Shown: piece after piece, positions 1 to 5,522 of the stretch
How the letters are laid out: each line of letters starts with the position of its first letter
Position numbering within the stretch: the first letter of the stretch is position 1
From: JBKQWK01 sp052139595
GTDB lineage: Bacteria; Actinomycetota; Thermoleophilia; UBA2241
Assembly: GCA_052139595.1 (NCBI GenBank)
Contig: JBKQWK010000187.1
Location: forward strand, 1-10,074
Direction: 5' to 3'
Length of the DNA: 10,074 nucleotides
Made by a program: the position numbers and the translations under genes
The notes under the pieces: generated by a model
The model's input: the letters and a program-made list of their open reading frames with translations, nothing else
Told to the model about the DNA's origin: nothing
The model's database searches: none

Positions 1-9
1 GTGTCTCCC

Positions 10-18
10 TGTTATAAA
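10..18 (+). promoter_or_regulatory. Extended -10 promoter element, probably for the OsmC gene
   Basis: TG-T-TATAAA at 10-18 matches the bacterial extended -10 pattern (TGnTATAAT) with one mismatch in the hexamer. Any -35 would lie before the window. A start near base 25 would give a leader of about 150 nt before the OsmC start at 173, and that leader contains GC-rich inverted repeats. The match is short, and it could instead belong to the end of an upstream gene that is out of view. Confidence 0.35.
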
Positions 19-90
19 GGGGCGCCGCCGGCGCGGCTTGGCCTCGCCGTCGGCCTGTCAGAAACTGTCCGGCTGTTTCGCGCTCCGCAC

Positions 91-146
91 CTGCCCGCCG
101 GTGGTTGCTCTCGTCGGTTGGGTTGCCCGCAACAGCGGGCGGGCAG
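91..146 (+). promoter_or_regulatory. GC-rich leader with two mutually exclusive hairpins
   Basis: CTGCCCGCC (91-99) is perfectly complementary to GGCGGGCAG (138-146). A second, tighter hairpin, GCCCGC (125-130), AACA, GCGGGC (135-140), uses part of the same right arm, so both cannot form at once. They end just before the purine-rich ribosome-binding region (149-167) of the OsmC gene. Competing folds in a leader can regulate expression, but GC-rich DNA makes such matches fairly easy by chance and no known riboswitch was recognised. Confidence 0.25.
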
Positions 147-172
147 AAGGGAGGAACAATGGGGAGGCCCTC

Positions 173-622
173 ATGTCTGACCGACAGGCGACACGTTACG
201 AGGTGCAGGGCGAGAATCTACCCGGCGGCCATGCCCACGTCGTGACGCACGGCAGTGAAATTCGCTTCGACGGGAGCGCGGCGACGGGAGAAGAGTTGCC
301 TGGTCCTGCCGACCTGCTGGCGGCGGCTCTGGCGGCGTGCATCCTCAAGAATGTCGAGCGCTTCTCGGGGATGCTCAGGTTTCGTTATCGTCGGGCCACG
401 GTGAGCGTTGCCGTGGAGCGCGAGGAGCCGCCGCCACGCATCGTGCGCGCGCACTACACGTTGCGTATCGAGACCGATGAGTCCGCGCAGCGCCTCGACC
501 TGTTGCATCGCAATATTCTCAAGTTCGGCACAATCACAAATACACTGGCCGCCGCCGGCGACCTGCAGGGCGAGATCGTCGCCGTTCATCTTCCGGACGA
601 TGCTGACAACGAGAGCCGGTAG
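173..622 (+). CDS. OsmC/Ohr-family protein, one-cysteine variant
   Basis: This is a 149-residue protein of the OsmC superfamily, cytosolic proteins many of which reduce organic hydroperoxides with a pair of cysteines. The family helix is clear at residues 44-64 (GPADLLAAALAAC, then ILKNVERFS), with the first cysteine at Cys56. The second family cysteine would be expected in a KYCPVxNTL-like segment. Here that segment reads KFGTITNTL (117-125), so Gly119 replaces it. Classical two-Cys peroxidase chemistry is therefore doubtful, and thiol-dependent binding or another reaction is possible. I chose the ATG at 173 because GGGGAGG (161-167) sits 5 nt upstream and the conserved fold begins soon after. 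The open frame extends back to a TTG at 38, but that stretch looks nothing like an OsmC N-terminus. The gene converges on mrp. The family call is firm; the substrate is unknown. Confidence 0.88.
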   Translation: MSDRQATRYEVQGENLPGGHAHVVTHGSEIRFDGSAATGEELPGPADLLAAALAACILKNVERFSGMLRFRYRRATVSVAVEREEPPPRIVRAHYTLRIETDESAQRLDLLHRNILKFGTITNTLAAAGDLQGEIVAVHLPDDADNESR

Positions 623-627
623 GTTTG

Positions 628-677
628 CTGCTGCTTGCCGCGCGCTGGGCCGCCGAGTCGCGAGCAGCAGACTGCTC
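628..677. terminator. Inverted repeats between convergent OsmC and mrp genes
   Basis: The 103-nt gap between the two convergent genes holds a perfect 6-bp hairpin, GAGCAG (662-667), CAGA loop, CTGCTC (672-677). It also holds an overlapping longer-range pair, CTGCTGCT (628-635) with AGCAGCAG (663-670). The position fits a bidirectional terminator. No T-run follows on either strand, so intrinsic termination is not demonstrated. Confidence 0.3.
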
Positions 678-725
678 CCCCGCCGCCCCACGAGCCGCCG
701 ATCTGCTCTCTGCCGTGCCGCCGAG

Positions 726-1607
726 CTACTCGAGTGTCATGAGTGGCTCAATCGCCAGACGGAATGCCTCGGCAGTTGGCGATGCTGCGAGTGCGGTCAT
801 GTACGGGGTTCCCAGATCGCCGGCCTCCACGAGGTCAGGATCCAGGGGCACAGCGCCGAGGAACGGGATGCCGGTTTCCTCGGCCAGCGCCTGGCCACCA
901 CCGTGACGAAAGACGTTGATCGTCTCGCCGCAGTGTGGGCACACAAGGCCACTCATGTTTTCGATCAGGCCAAGCATATGGCAGTTTAGCTGGCCGCAGA
1001 AGCTCACACATTTGCGCACATCGCTGAGCGCGACTTCTTGCGGCGTTGTCACGATGACAGCGCCGTCAAGGTTGCCGAGCAGCTGAATGACCGAAAGCGG
1101 CTCGTCGCCGGTGCCGGGTGGAGCATCAATGATGAGGTAGTCGAGATCTCCCCACTCCACATCGCCGAGGAACTGCTCGATGATCGAATACTTCAACGGG
1201 CCGCGCCAGATCACCGGGTCATCACGCGAGGCGAGCAAAAAGCCGATCGACATGACTTTGAGATTGCTGTTGAACTCAACCGGGACCCAGGCGCCGTTGT
1301 GGTTGACGGGATGAGTGCCTTCGAGACCAAGCATGATCGGCACACTGGGGCCGTGCACGTCAATGTCGAGGAGACCTACTGAAAGCCCCTGACCGGCGAG
1401 CGCTACCGCCAGGTTGACGGCGACCGTACTCTTGCCGACGCCACCCTTGCCGGAAAGAACGACAATCTGATGGTGAATGCGTGCGAGTCTGCCGCGGATG
1501 CGCATCTCGGCATCATCGACGGGTGGTGCTGGTTGCGCACTGCTGGTCGAGCATGAGCAGCCGGAAGATGTGCCGGCGGCGGCAGCCCCTGTTTCGCGAG
1601 TGTTCAA
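726..1607 (-). CDS. mrp: Mrp/NBP35-type P-loop ATPase, Fe-S cluster carrier (ApbC family)
   Basis: This cytosolic MinD/ParA-superfamily ATPase belongs to a group that binds and transfers [4Fe-4S] clusters to apoproteins. Numbered from the TTG at 1649, a deviant Walker A (SGKGGVGKST, 66-75), the switch I region (LLDIDVHGPS, 93-102) and Walker B (YLIIDAPPGTGDE, 171-183) are all intact. The CxxC motif that bridges the cluster in Mrp dimers is CPHC (237-240). An N-terminal CxC (Cys31, Cys33) precedes the ATPase core, as in many Mrp/NBP35 proteins of anaerobes. Start choice: TTG at 1607 has AAAGGA 9 nt upstream, giving 293 residues. TTG at 1649 (307 residues) has no visible Shine-Dalgarno, and ATG at 1505 would remove the N-terminal cysteines. 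The gene is convergent with the OsmC gene and divergent from the CDF gene. The family is certain; the target apoproteins are unknown. Confidence 0.93.
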   Translation of the reverse strand: MNTRETGAAAAGTSSGCSCSTSSAQPAPPVDDAEMRIRGRLARIHHQIVVLSGKGGVGKSTVAVNLAVALAGQGLSVGLLDIDVHGPSVPIMLGLEGTHPVNHNGAWVPVEFNSNLKVMSIGFLLASRDDPVIWRGPLKYSIIEQFLGDVEWGDLDYLIIDAPPGTGDEPLSVIQLLGNLDGAVIVTTPQEVALSDVRKCVSFCGQLNCHMLGLIENMSGLVCPHCGETINVFRHGGGQALAEETGIPFLGAVPLDPDLVEAGDLGTPYMTALAASPTAEAFRLAIEPLMTLE

Positions 1608-1747
1608 CGGAGTCGGTCCTTTCTCATCTGCGACTCGCCGGCAAGCCAAGGTTTCGCATCAAGATGCTGGAGTGTCCCCTGGATCACGGCGTTTCTCTGC
1701 CACAAGTGGGTACAGTCATGAGCGGGTATCTTCATAAACACTCTCTT

Positions 1748-1756
1748 ATCATAACA
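1748..1756 (-). promoter_or_regulatory. Extended -10 promoter candidate for mrp
   Basis: Read on the minus strand, 1756-1748 is TG-T-TATGAT, an extended -10 with one mismatch in the hexamer. No convincing -35 lies 16-18 nt upstream, which extended -10 promoters can tolerate. Transcription would start near 1741, giving a leader of about 130 nt to the TTG at 1607. An alternative is TTGACG (1764-1759) with GTTTAT (1739-1734) at 19-nt spacing. Confidence 0.35.
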
Positions 1757-1865
1757 TGCGTCAACGGTGGCCGCGACGGCGAACAATCTCAAGGGAATGT
1801 GGCCGAATTCTCGTCCGGGCCGCCGTGTCGAGATGCGGCCAGAGCAGAGGTCCAGCTTCCACACG

Positions 1866-1893
1866 TTGACACTGAGTATGCGGAGAATATAAA
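1866..1893 (+). promoter_or_regulatory. Sigma-70-type promoter of the CDF gene
   Basis: A perfect -35 TTGACA (1866-1871) is followed after 16 nt by TATAAA (1888-1893), one mismatch from the -10 consensus. The flanks are A/T-rich in an otherwise GC-rich region. The predicted start is near 1900, leaving a leader of about 50 nt to the GTG at 1950. This is the clearest promoter in the window and argues for a bacterial host. Confidence 0.7.
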
Positions 1894-1905
1894 CTTTAAT
1901 TTGTT

Positions 1906-1917
1906 TAGTATGTACTA
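1906..1917. promoter_or_regulatory. Short inverted repeat just after the CDF promoter, possible operator
   Basis: TAGTA (1906-1910), TG, TACTA (1913-1917) is a perfect 5-2-5 inverted repeat starting a few bases past the predicted transcription start. This is where a repressor could act on a metal exporter gene. The arms do not extend further, and the sequence does not match an ArsR/SmtB or MerR-type operator that I recognise. Confidence 0.25.
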
Positions 1918-1949
1918 CCGCGGCGAAGGGTTAGCGAAGTGAGGGCGAA

Positions 1950-2852
1950 GTGAGTGGGCATAACCACGCTGCCGAGATCGGCGGGCGCCGTCGCGCTCTG
2001 CTGGCGTCGCTTACTCTGACGGCTTCGTTTACGGTACTTGAGGTGGTGGCCGGTTTGCTCACCGGCAGTCTCGCCCTGCTCGCCGATGCCGGCCACATGG
2101 TGACGGATGTGGCTTCGATGGGCATGGCTCTGGGAGCGTTCTGGCTCGCAGGGCAGCCGGCTACGCGCACTCACAGCTTCGGCTTCAAGCGTGCCGAAGT
2201 GCTGTCGGCGCTGGCTAACGGAGTCACGCTGGTGGCCATCGCCATCTGGATCATCATCGAAGCGGCCAGGCGGTTTGGTGCGCCGCCCCACGTCCTCGGG
2301 GGCTGGATGCTTGTTGTCGCGGCCGTCGGCTTGGCCGTCAATATTGCTGTGGCGCTCATTCTGCTGGCCCCTCGGCGGGGCAACCTCAACCTTGAGGCGG
2401 CGTTTCGTCACGTCCTCGGCGACCTTGCCGGAGCGGCGGGCACTGTAGTGGCCGGGATCGTGATTTTCACCACCGGCTGGCTCTACGCTGATCCGCTGGC
2501 AAGCGTCTTGATCGCTTTGCTGATCCTGGCTAGCTCCTGGAGCGTCTTGCGCGAGTCAGTCCATATTCTTATGGAGGGCGCACCCGAGGGTATTGATGTC
2601 GGTGCCGTCGAGACGCGTTTGCTGGGTCTGCCCGGTGTGCTTGGTACGCACGATCTGCATCTGTGGACGATCACCTCGGGCTTCCCGGCGCTTTCGGCTC
2701 ATCTGCTGGCCAGCGATGCGTCGAGAGGCGCACAGGCGAGGTGCGAGGCCGAGCGTCTTCTGCACGACGAGTTCGGTATCGAGCACGTGACGCTGCAGGT
2801 TGAGATCGACGGCGCTGAGCCTGAGTGCGAGCTGCTTGAATGTGGGCGTTGA
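1950..2852 (+). CDS. Cation diffusion facilitator, Zn/Cd-type (CzcD/ZitB-like)
   Basis: This is a 300-residue inner-membrane metal/proton antiporter of the CDF family, which exports divalent metals such as Zn2+ from the cytosol. Six membrane segments span roughly residues 15-185, followed by a cytoplasmic metal-binding domain (about 200-290). The transport site is visible as HxxxD in segment 2 (His49, Asp53, in LLADAGHMVTD) and HxxxD in segment 5 (His154, Asp158, in RHVLGD). In the CDF family this His/Asp pattern marks Zn/Cd carriers. The loop between segments 2 and 3 has the typical HSFGFKRAE, and the cytoplasmic domain carries HDLHLW. The N-terminus has only two histidines (His4, His6), and the C-terminus ends with Cys293 and Cys298. 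The start is GTG at 1950 with GAGGG (1941-1945) upstream. It lies behind its own strong promoter, with trmO 50 nt downstream. Metal specificity is inferred from the motif only. Confidence 0.92.
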   Translation: MSGHNHAAEIGGRRRALLASLTLTASFTVLEVVAGLLTGSLALLADAGHMVTDVASMGMALGAFWLAGQPATRTHSFGFKRAEVLSALANGVTLVAIAIWIIIEAARRFGAPPHVLGGWMLVVAAVGLAVNIAVALILLAPRRGNLNLEAAFRHVLGDLAGAAGTVVAGIVIFTTGWLYADPLASVLIALLILASSWSVLRESVHILMEGAPEGIDVGAVETRLLGLPGVLGTHDLHLWTITSGFPALSAHLLASDASRGAQARCEAERLLHDEFGIEHVTLQVEIDGAEPECELLECGR

Positions 2853-2868
2853 CGCGCAGTGCATGCCG

Positions 2869-2896
2869 TTGCCTAGCGAGGTCGACACGATAGACT
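2869..2896 (+). promoter_or_regulatory. Leaderless-type promoter of trmO
   Basis: TAGACT (2891-2896) fits the TANNNT -10 pattern and ends 6 nt before the ATG at 2903, so transcription would begin at or next to the start codon. TTGCCT (2869-2874) lies 16 nt upstream and matches four of six -35 positions. No Shine-Dalgarno precedes the ATG, which is what a leaderless mRNA would show. Confidence 0.45.
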
Positions 2897-2902
2897 GACA
2901 CC

Positions 2903-3397
2903 ATGAGTGACGTCGCCGCAACGACAGCCTGCGCTAGCCTGACACTGCGTCCGATTGGCGTTATCCACACCGCCCTGCAGCAGACGCCTCGATTGCCAGA
3001 TCGGGCGCCGGGGTCAGAAACTCCACGCCGGCAGCACGCTCAACCGTTTCAGCCAGACCCCGAATTCGGCCGCGTCGAGGTCTTTGACGAGTTTGCCTCT
3101 GGCCTAGCCGATGTGGAGGGTTTTGCGTACCTCTACCTGCTCTTCTGGCTGCACTTGTCGCGTCCGCCGCAGAACCTTGCCCCGTTCATCAGCGCGCCAC
3201 GCGGCATCTTCGCCACGCACGCGCCCAGCCGTCCTAATCCGCTTGGCCTGACGATCGTGAGGCTTGTCGAGCGACAAGGGCCGGTCCTCGTCGTCGCCGG
3301 TGTTGACATGCTCGACGGGACGCCGCTGCTCGACATCAAGCCGTACATCGAGCGCGTCGGCGTGACCGGCGATCAGTCAGCCGGCGGCGGCGCGTAG
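2903..3397 (+). CDS. trmO: TrmO/TsaA-family tRNA (adenine-N6)-methyltransferase
   Basis: This 164-residue protein matches the TrmO (YaeB/TsaA/VirR) family. E. coli TrmO uses S-adenosylmethionine to methylate t6A37 of tRNA-Thr, giving m6t6A. Visible family features are the opening strand LRPIGVIHT (15-23), FDEFASGLADVEGFAYLYLLFWLH in the middle, the signature FATHAPSRPNPLGLT (103-117) and the closing LDGTPLLDIKPY (137-148). The length is near that of single-domain homologues; E. coli TrmO has an extra C-terminal domain that is absent here. The C-terminus ends in a short Gly/Ala tail. The start is ATG at 2903, without a Shine-Dalgarno but with a -10-like TAGACT just upstream. The gene is co-directional with the CDF gene, 50 nt away, and may be read from both promoters. 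Some family members outside enterics may have other substrates, so the exact tRNA is inferred. Confidence 0.88.
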   Translation: MSDVAATTACASLTLRPIGVIHTALQQTPRLPDRAPGSETPRRQHAQPFQPDPEFGRVEVFDEFASGLADVEGFAYLYLLFWLHLSRPPQNLAPFISAPRGIFATHAPSRPNPLGLTIVRLVERQGPVLVVAGVDMLDGTPLLDIKPYIERVGVTGDQSAGGGA

Positions 3398-3426
3398 GCA
3401 GCAGTCATCGGCGTACATGCAGACTA

Positions 3427-3463
3427 CAGACGCTGGCACCCGAACAGCAGGCGCCGGCGTCTG
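3427..3463. terminator. Hairpin between convergent trmO and MFS genes
   Basis: CAGACGCTGGC (3427-3437) pairs with GCCGGCGTCTG (3453-3463) over 11 bp. The single non-Watson-Crick position is a G-U pair in the plus-strand RNA and an A-C mismatch in the minus-strand RNA. The loop is 15 nt. It occupies the only gap between the two convergent genes, the expected place for a terminator, most plausibly for trmO. No T-run follows it, so it could act by another mechanism. Confidence 0.5.
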
Positions 3464-3481
3464 AGCCAGCGCTCCTCAGCC

Positions 3482-4792
3482 TCAGAACAGCGACATCTTC
3501 GTGCGGGGAGCCTTCTTCGCCAGTAACGGCGTGCCGAGTACCGTGGCAGCTACGACTGCGGCCATGACTTCGAACGCCGAGTTGAGGCGGGCATAGGAAC
3601 CAACGATGAGCAGGCCAACCACCAGCGGTCCCACTGCTTGCCCTGCCGTTGAGCCGAGACCCCATACCAGGGCGTTGCCGGTTGACGAAGCACCTTTTGG
3701 CACATAGTCGGAAACCAGGGAGAGCAGCAACGGGAAGCCGCTGAAAGTGAAGAAGCCGAACAGTACCAGCGAGACAATACCGGCTGCTCCGGTGAACGAG
3801 ACGTAGGCGAGCAGACCGGCCGCTGAGCCGAGACTGTTGAGAGCCAACACGAACCGTTTATCGAACCGGTCGGCCAGCAGGCCGAAAAGGGGCTGGCCGA
3901 CGATTCCTCCTGCATACATGATCGTCACGGTATAACCGAGCTGTGAGGAAACGCCGAGGTGCTTCTGCGTGGTGAGGTAGATGGGAATCCACGACACCAC
4001 GCCGGTAAAGCCGACCGACCTGAAGAAGGCGATGGCCATCAGCGCCAGGACGCTCCCATTGAGCGTGCTCTTGATCGTGTGTTTCGTGTCGGCATGGGTT
4101 GCGGAGGCGATCTCGCTGGCAGCGCTTTCGGGTGGATCCGCCAGTACTTCGGCGCTGGTGGCCGGTGACGCGGCATCTGCCTTGCTGCTGGCGTGGGCGG
4201 TGGTCTTGAGGCCTGAGGCGATGACAGCGGCGGACAAGATACCCAGAGCGGCAAAGATGATGATCGTACTGGCATGCGAAATTGCCAGGAGGGCGACCAG
4301 GGAAAACAGCGAGGGGTAGAGAGCACGACCCAGACTGCCAAAGGCGCCGTTGATCCCCAGGGCCGTGCCGCGTGATTCGGGGCTGAAGGTCAGTTGCAGC
4401 AGCGATCCACCCAAGGGGTGATAGAAGGAGCTGCCGATGCCGGCGATCAGGGCGGCGATGACGATCACGACGTCACTGCCTGCTCCCGCGTGAAGGATGA
4501 GCGACAGGTAAAATCCGGCAAGGCCAAGGGAGAGGACGAAGATGCCCAAGGCAATCATCGCGCCTCTTCTTCCCAGCGAGTCGGCCAGCGGCGCAACCAC
4601 CATCCCAAAGCCCGCCGACGCGACGTAGAAGACGGTCAGCATAGCGGTGATCATCACGGCAGAAATCGCATGGTCCTTGGCCAGGAGGTCGCCGACAACC
4701 GGCACGAAGAAGACCATGCCGTCGTTCATGAAGTGGGCGAGAGATGTAAAGACGAGAGTTCGCGTCTTGGACAAGGATGGATTCTCGTTCAT
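3482..4792 (-). CDS. MFS exporter, Fsr-like (fosmidomycin-resistance-type) branch
   Basis: This is a 436-residue major facilitator superfamily transporter in the inner membrane with 12 predicted segments. Six lie before residue about 195 and six after about 245. They are joined by a hydrophilic Ala/Ser-rich central loop (about 196-244). Motif-A-like loops are present in both halves (PLADSLGRRGAM, 68-79; LLADRFDKRFVL, 305-316). GIGSSFYHPLGGSLL (118-132) resembles the segment seen in Fsr-type carriers, which is the reason for that placement. The substrate cannot be told from sequence. The gene starts at ATG 4792, which overlaps the stop of the DUF1847 gene by four bases (ATGA), with AAGGG a few bases upstream. 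Translational coupling is therefore likely, and it is the last gene of the minus-strand run. Confidence 0.85.
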   Translation of the reverse strand: MNENPSLSKTRTLVFTSLAHFMNDGMVFFVPVVGDLLAKDHAISAVMITAMLTVFYVASAGFGMVVAPLADSLGRRGAMIALGIFVLSLGLAGFYLSLILHAGAGSDVVIVIAALIAGIGSSFYHPLGGSLLQLTFSPESRGTALGINGAFGSLGRALYPSLFSLVALLAISHASTIIIFAALGILSAAVIASGLKTTAHASSKADAASPATSAEVLADPPESAASEIASATHADTKHTIKSTLNGSVLALMAIAFFRSVGFTGVVSWIPIYLTTQKHLGVSSQLGYTVTIMYAGGIVGQPLFGLLADRFDKRFVLALNSLGSAAGLLAYVSFTGAAGIVSLVLFGFFTFSGFPLLLSLVSDYVPKGASSTGNALVWGLGSTAGQAVGPLVVGLLIVGSYARLNSAFEVMAAVVAATVLGTPLLAKKAPRTKMSLF

Positions 4793-5493
4793 GCGCCCTT
4801 CATCGTCTCGTCGCTTTCGCTAGTACTTGGCGTGATCCGTTCTGGCTCACTCGCCGTTGGCGACGTGCCCTGGTCTGGAAATAACTTGCTCCGGTAGTAA
4901 CCGTCGGCAAGGTAGAGGGCCGCCAGCGGATTGTGTCCCAGCACTCTGTCCTTGGCGGCCAGCACCGTCACCGGCGCGCGCGAGGACTTGATGAACAGGC
5001 TGTCGTGGCCGACGCAGAGGCCGAGCACAACGTTGAGCTGGGTATCAGCCTGCTCAAGAAAGTATGCCTGGCCGATAGGATTGCACATCGCCTCGAAACT
5101 GCCGGGGTTGACCTTGTCGGCGTCGTCGATGTGCAGGAGCTCTTTGGCAAAACTGCAGTTTTTGCAGACAACCGAGTCGACTGTGAACCCATTGGCGGCG
5201 AGGACGCGGGCCAGCACCGCCGCCTCGCGGCGCAAGCCGATGCAGAAGGCGATGCCGAGGCGTTCGTAGCCGCAGCGCCGGGCGAAGTCCATTGTCTCTT
5301 CAACGCGCGTCTTCTGACAGTAGCCGTGGCTCTCAACGAGGGCGGCGTTGCGGGCCAGGAGCTCGTTATCGTCAGCGAAGTAGCGTTGCAGGAGTTCATC
5401 TTTCTCGGGCTGGCGGCTGGGGCAGTTACGCGGTGCCTGCGACAGGTCACCCTCGTCACAAGCGTGCCTGGTACAGGTCGCACAGGTATACAT
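4789..5493 (-). CDS. DUF1847 cysteine-rich, probably metal-binding protein
   Basis: This 234-residue protein matches the uncharacterised DUF1847 family, annotated only as metal-binding from its cysteines. Eleven cysteines are present. CxxC (Cys4, Cys7) is followed by Cys12 and Cys24 at the N-terminus, and CxxC (Cys110, Cys113) lies in the middle. Cys59, Cys74, Cys84, Cys137 and Cys160 are each set in conserved-looking contexts (GYCQK, RRCGYE, FCIGLRRE, MCNPIGQA, LCVGHDS). Such density fits an Fe-S or zinc site. After about residue 205 the tail is a Ser/Thr/Glu-rich low-complexity stretch. There is no signal peptide, so it is cytosolic. I chose ATG 5493 because AAAGGA lies upstream at the right distance; an ATG at 5508 would add five residues with no ribosome site. 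It is 29 nt after the CDF-NifX gene and overlaps the MFS gene by 4 nt, indicating one operon. The function is unknown. Confidence 0.85.
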   Translation of the reverse strand: MYTCATCTRHACDEGDLSQAPRNCPSRQPEKDELLQRYFADDNELLARNAALVESHGYCQKTRVEETMDFARRCGYERLGIAFCIGLRREAAVLARVLAANGFTVDSVVCKNCSFAKELLHIDDADKVNPGSFEAMCNPIGQAYFLEQADTQLNVVLGLCVGHDSLFIKSSRAPVTVLAAKDRVLGHNPLAALYLADGYYRSKLFPDQGTSPTASEPERITPSTSESDETMKGA

Positions 5494-5522
5494 AGCAGGT
5501 CCTTTCATTCATCTCGCACAGT

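Larger units (their letters stand above)
1608..1949. other. Divergent intergenic region between mrp and the CDF gene
   Basis: About 340 bp separate the two divergent starts, and the stretch is visibly richer in A/T from about 1725 to 1915 than the genes beside it. It holds one promoter candidate per direction and a short inverted repeat. It also holds a minus-strand open frame of 43 codons (ATG at 1735, stop at 1604-1606) whose stop overlaps the preferred mrp start. Longer open frames crossing this region on both strands show no family similarity I recognise, and I do not call them genes. Confidence 0.6.

Noticed and set aside
159..260. ATG at 159 with GGGAGG 4 nt upstream, in a different frame from the OsmC gene
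   Set aside because: The frame is short, ends inside the OsmC gene and has no family character. The ATG at 173 has its own GGGGAGG site and leads into a clear OsmC domain.
1604..1864. An 86-codon minus-strand frame in the mrp-CDF gap
   Set aside because: It crosses both promoter candidates and has no recognisable protein features. Only its last 43 codons are kept, as a speculative leader frame.
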